Assembly: GCA_963834715.1 (NCBI GenBank) | Contig: CAWIDE010000021.1 | Span: forward strand, 1-64,000 | DNA length: 64,000 nt | Direction: 5' to 3' | Source of the DNA: CAVSUZ01 sp963834715 | GTDB lineage: Bacteria; Pseudomonadota; Alphaproteobacteria; Acetobacterales; Acetobacteraceae | Shown here: piece after piece, positions 61,083 through 64,000 of the stretch | How the letters are laid out: every line of letters begins with the position of its first letter | How positions within the stretch are numbered: the first letter of the stretch is position 1 | Program-made: the position numbers and the translations under genes | The notes under the pieces: generated by a model | The model's input: only the letters and a program-made list of their open reading frames with translations | Database searches by the model: none | Told to the model about the DNA's origin: nothing

Positions 61083-61631
61083 ATGACAACCTTTCCCGTT
61101 CACACGATGGAATCCGCCCCCGAACGCGCGAAGCCGGCGCTGCAGCAACTGCAGTCAGCCTTCGGCATGATCCCGAACCTCATCGGGGCCATGTCGACTT
61201 CACCGGTTCTGATCAATAGCCTCGTCGGCCTGTTCGGGAATGTGCATGGCGGCAGCTTTTCCGAAGCGCAGGTTCAGATCATCCTGCTCACCGACGCGGT
61301 GACCAATGGCAGCACATGGGCCGTGGCGCTCCATACGGCTCTGGCTCTCAAGGAAGACATCGATCCGGTGGATGTCCAGGCTATCCGTGGGGGTCGTTTG
61401 CCGAAGGACAGCAAATTTGCTGCGCTGTCGGGCCTGGCGAAGACGATGATCGAAAAGCGTGGACGTCTCGATGACGAGGACATCAATCGGTTCCTCGCGG
61501 CCGGGTTCGGCAAAGATCACCTCCTTGAGGTGATCGCCGCGGTCGCCGCGTCGACGATCACGAACTACACCGGCAGCATCACCAAGCCGCCTCTCGAAGC
61601 CGCGTTTCAGGCACATGCGTGGCAGGGTTGA
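61083..61631 (+). CDS. Carboxymuconolactone decarboxylase/AhpD-like protein lacking cysteines
   Basis: This 182-residue protein has the all-helical AhpD/CMD fold. PALQQLQSAFGMIPNLIGAM, GLFGNVHGGSFSEAQVQIIL and FLAAGFGKDHLLEVIAAVAA are family-like. The usual CxxC…H redox motif (N-C-x-x-C-x-x-A-H) is replaced by NGSTWAVALH, so both cysteines are gone while the histidine remains. A thiol peroxidase-reductase role is therefore unlikely. AAGGA lies ten bases before ATG 61083. It is followed 56 bases later by an alpha/beta hydrolase gene. Confidence 0.85.
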   Translation: MTTFPVHTMESAPERAKPALQQLQSAFGMIPNLIGAMSTSPVLINSLVGLFGNVHGGSFSEAQVQIILLTDAVTNGSTWAVALHTALALKEDIDPVDVQAIRGGRLPKDSKFAALSGLAKTMIEKRGRLDDEDINRFLAAGFGKDHLLEVIAAVAASTITNYTGSITKPPLEAAFQAHAWQG

Positions 61632-61687
61632 GACACCCAACCGGGAAGAGCAATGACCATTCCCAACGCAGGCAGCGAGGTAGCCCG

Positions 61688-62471
61688 ATGTCCGAGCGTA
61701 TCGTCAACACGAACGGCGCAGCCATACATGTCACGGAAAGCGGCGTCACGGAGCCAGCCCTGGTCTTCCTGCATTATTGGGGCGGCTCGTCACGAACATG
61801 GCAGGGCGTTGTTGACCAACTCAGCAAGACGCAGCGCGTGATCGTGCTCGATCAGCGCGGCTGGGGCAACTCAGTTGCGACGGATGGACGGTACGGCCTT
61901 GCAGCGATGGCCGACGATGTTGAGGCTGTTGCGCATACTTTCGGGCTGAAGCGCTATGCGCTGGTCGGTCATTCGATGGGCGGCAAGGTGGCGCAGATCG
62001 TTGCCACACGTAGACCGAAGGGGCTTCTGGGTCTCATCCTCATAGCGCCCGCCCCACCCACCCCAATGCCAGTACCAGAAGAGCAACGTGCGGCTATGCT
62101 GGGTTCCTATGGCTCGCGTGAGGGAGTGCTGCAGGCGCTTTCCGTGCTAGCCGGCAGCCCGTTGTCACCCGAATTGCGTGAGCGCGTGATCGAGGACACC
62201 TTGCGGGGGGTGGCTGGTGCGAAGCGAGCCTGGACCGAAAACGGCATGATCAAAGATATCAGCGCCGGATTTGATGCGGTGACAGTGCCTGTGACGGTGG
62301 GTCATCGGCGATCGCGATCAGGTCGAGCATGAGGCTGCGCTGCGAGAAATCTTCGCGCGCCTTCTTCCACACACAACCTTTCGCGTGCTGAACGGGGTCG
62401 GCCACCTTTCCCCGCTTGAGGTGCGAGATGCTGTTGCCGAAGCCTGCCGCACCTTTCTTGACCGACTCTGA
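61688..62471 (+). pseudogene. Alpha/beta-fold hydrolase, frameshifted near the end
   Basis: This alpha/beta hydrolase of about 260 residues has LVFLHYWGGSSRTWQGVVDQ (oxyanion hole) and YALVGHSMGGKVAQ (Ser nucleophile) in the first frame. One extra G near 62299 (GTGGGTC) then shifts the frame, which stops at 62332. The next frame continues IGDRDQVEHEAALREIFARL and VLNGVGHLSPLEVRDAVAEA, to the stop at 62471. These hold the acid and the catalytic histidine, so the product as written lacks both. It may be a recent lesion or a sequence error. Confidence 0.85.
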
Positions 62472-62537
62472 ATGTGGGTGCGACTTGCGCTCAACTGCTG
62501 TGCCGCGGCGTCTGTTGTTTGGACATCTCCGATCTAT

Positions 62538-62565
62538 GGCACGGCAACCGCCCGGTTGCCGTGCC
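62538..62565 (+). terminator. Strong hairpin between convergent genes
   Basis: A perfect 12-bp stem, GGCACGGCAACC with GGTTGCCGTGCC, has a four-base loop. It lies between the plus-strand hydrolase and the minus-strand OLD-type gene. No T-run follows, but the stem is strong in both directions. Confidence 0.55.
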
Positions 62566-62669
62566 TTGCTGGGGATGCGGATCGCCAGTCCCGCAGATCA
62601 GCGGAAGCACGAGACAAGGATTGTACGCAAAATATTCGTCCGACATGCAGGCGGATAGCAACCGCCTAG

Positions 62670-64000
62670 TTAAGGTGTGGGCAAGGTCCTGAATTGATCC
62701 AGCGATCTTATCAGAGACATAAGATCTTCGGGAATCTCATCTAGGTGAGTAGATTCTATTATCATCGTGTGAGTAAGAGAAATCGCAGACTGTTGCTGTA
62801 CAGTCGTTCTTAGATCGGCGAGGATCTCTTTGCCTGGCACCATTTCAAAGCCTCGTATCGAGTGATGACCAACGTAGCTCAAACAGCATCAGAGTTTCCA
62901 TTGTGAGCGTAGCAGTATCGCGTCTGCTCGGCTTCAGGTAGTCAATTCGCTTGGCGATGAATTGACTCTGGATGTCCTGCTTCCTGGCTTCGGTGAGTTC
63001 CAGAAGAATCGATCTGATTTCTTCTTCGGAGTAGCTTGCTGAGATCGGCTGTTGCCTGCTGCGCATCGCGCGCTGTAGCGCCCTGCTTAGGATGCGCGGC
63101 ACAAGCAGGTAGTTTTCAATTTCCTTTCGACTATGAACATGCGCAAGACTGAGGGCTTGAGAAAGTTCGAGTTTTACTTGGGCCACTTCTTCATCACAGA
63201 AATAGTCACGATCATAGATCGCTGCGATCGTAAGCGGCGCACCAAGGACATCGGAAATACCCGCAGCCAGAGTGGTTACGCGCCTCCAAGACCCGAACCC
63301 CCCAGAGGGCAGCATCGTCAGGCCCACACCTGCTGAAAGCTCATGCAGACCTAGTCGGGATGCAAAGCGTCGTAGAATCTTATAGTCGCTCTCACCCTTC
63401 ATAAAGACAACTTTCCAACTCCTCGCTAGCGCCGTAAGCGTGATGTTCAGGCCCGAACCCATCCTTTCAAGAGAAGTCTGAATCGAGGCAACGTTCCTGA
63501 GTCTCTCTCCAGCGGCCCTCGTTTTATCGATATAGACTAAGTCACTTGGATCCGCCTCGGAGATGATCTCCGTAGAATGAGTTGCTAACAAGACCGGAAC
63601 ACCGGCCTCTCGCACCAATCCGACAAACTGTCGCTGAACGTCGGGATGCAGGTACGTTTCGGGTTCATCCACGACGAAAAGAGAATTGTTCGCCGCCCGT
63701 GCCAGATGAGTGAGCAGCTGACACCAAATCTGGAAACCAAACCCTACCCAAAACAGCTCTCGGGTAAGTCGTCCCTCCTCGCAAAACATCACTAATTCGC
63801 GGTTAAGGTGGTCCACTACTTCGGGCCGGTCGACTCGCATCCCGGGCCAGGTGGTACTTACAAGGTCTGCGAAATCGTCGAACTTGTCTCCAAGTAGTAC
63901 CAGAAACTGCGGAAGTTACGGGACGATGAGTGTTGAGATTGGCTACGACGGTCTCTCTTTCCCGCAGCGCTTCACGATGTTCTAAAGGGCCGAGAACTGG
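62670..64000 (-). pseudogene. OLD-family ATPase/TOPRIM nuclease, partial and frameshifted
   Basis: This AAA ATPase with a C-terminal TOPRIM nuclease domain continues past the window edge. The central frame (62845-63840) shows NNSLFVVDEPETYLHPDVQR (Walker B/D-loop) and PVLLATHSTEIISEADPSDL (switch His). VVFMKGESDYKILRRFA and AAIYDRDYFCDEE are the TOPRIM E and DxD. The C-terminus resumes in another frame as FEMVPGKEILADLRTTVQQQ, ending at 62670. Upstream of 63840 the coding also changes frame (GPLEHREALRERETVVANLN near the edge). At least two frameshifts make it a probable pseudogene of a phage-defence-type nuclease. Confidence 0.78.

Overview
The window is GC-rich, densely coded chromosomal DNA from an alphaproteobacterium. 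A Rhodospirillales/Acetobacteraceae-like host is my inference from the gene content and arrangement: TPR lipoprotein-ispE, rplU-rpmA-obgE-proB, glyQ-glyS-ppdK, UPF0262-DUF983 and lpxI. No rRNA, tRNA or CRISPR array was recognised.

Region by region. 1-1.8 kb: eroded accessory DNA with a type I restriction specificity-subunit remnant beside an intact-looking hicB-hicA toxin-antitoxin pair. 1.8-9.5 kb: typA, a DUF2255 protein, ispE, a TPR lipoprotein, ETF-ubiquinone oxidoreductase and a divergent uracil-DNA glycosylase. 9.5-17.2 kb: a soluble lytic transglycosylase, moaB, a frameshifted acetyltransferase, and a branched-chain amino-acid-type ABC cluster with no livM. 17.2-20.2 kb: rplU-rpmA-obgE-proB with a visible promoter. 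20.2-27.3 kb: accessory DNA containing a 33-bp-period palindrome array, a substrate-binding protein gene cut near its 3' end by an IS1380-type element with a target duplication, a decayed VCBS protein, a Uma2 nuclease and a ClpX-zinc-finger/HTH protein with three tandem operators. 27.5-30.8 kb: isocitrate lyase, a short-chain dehydrogenase and plsY. 30.8-36.3 kb: a polyol uptake and catabolism operon (binding protein, two permeases, dehydrogenase, kinase) with a stop codon inside one permease and no ATPase gene. 36.3-43.2 kb: an MFS transporter, a lipocalin-like protein, a cobalamin-riboswitch-controlled TonB receptor and a CoA transferase. 43.2-51.4 kb: ppdK, glyS, a vapBC module lodged between glyS and glyQ, mtnA, UPF0262 and DUF983. 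51.5-54.5 kb: lpxI, a glyoxalase, a second copy of the palindrome repeat and rmuC. 54.7-64 kb: a DyP peroxidase-encapsulin pair, ICMT-like and MarR/GbsR-like genes, a GlxA-type regulator divergent from a DJ-1/PfpI gene cluster, and a multiply frameshifted OLD-type ATPase/nuclease at the right edge.

A theme of the window is lesions: single-base frameshifts in the acetyltransferase, transposase (two), vapC, encapsulin, two hydrolases and the OLD-type gene, plus a nonsense codon in the polyol permease. Core genes read cleanly. These are either real decay of accessory genes or residual sequencing errors; the sequence alone cannot decide. The most unusual non-coding signal is a 33-bp-period array built on the 14-bp palindrome CAACGGTACCGTTG, which recurs 32 kb away.
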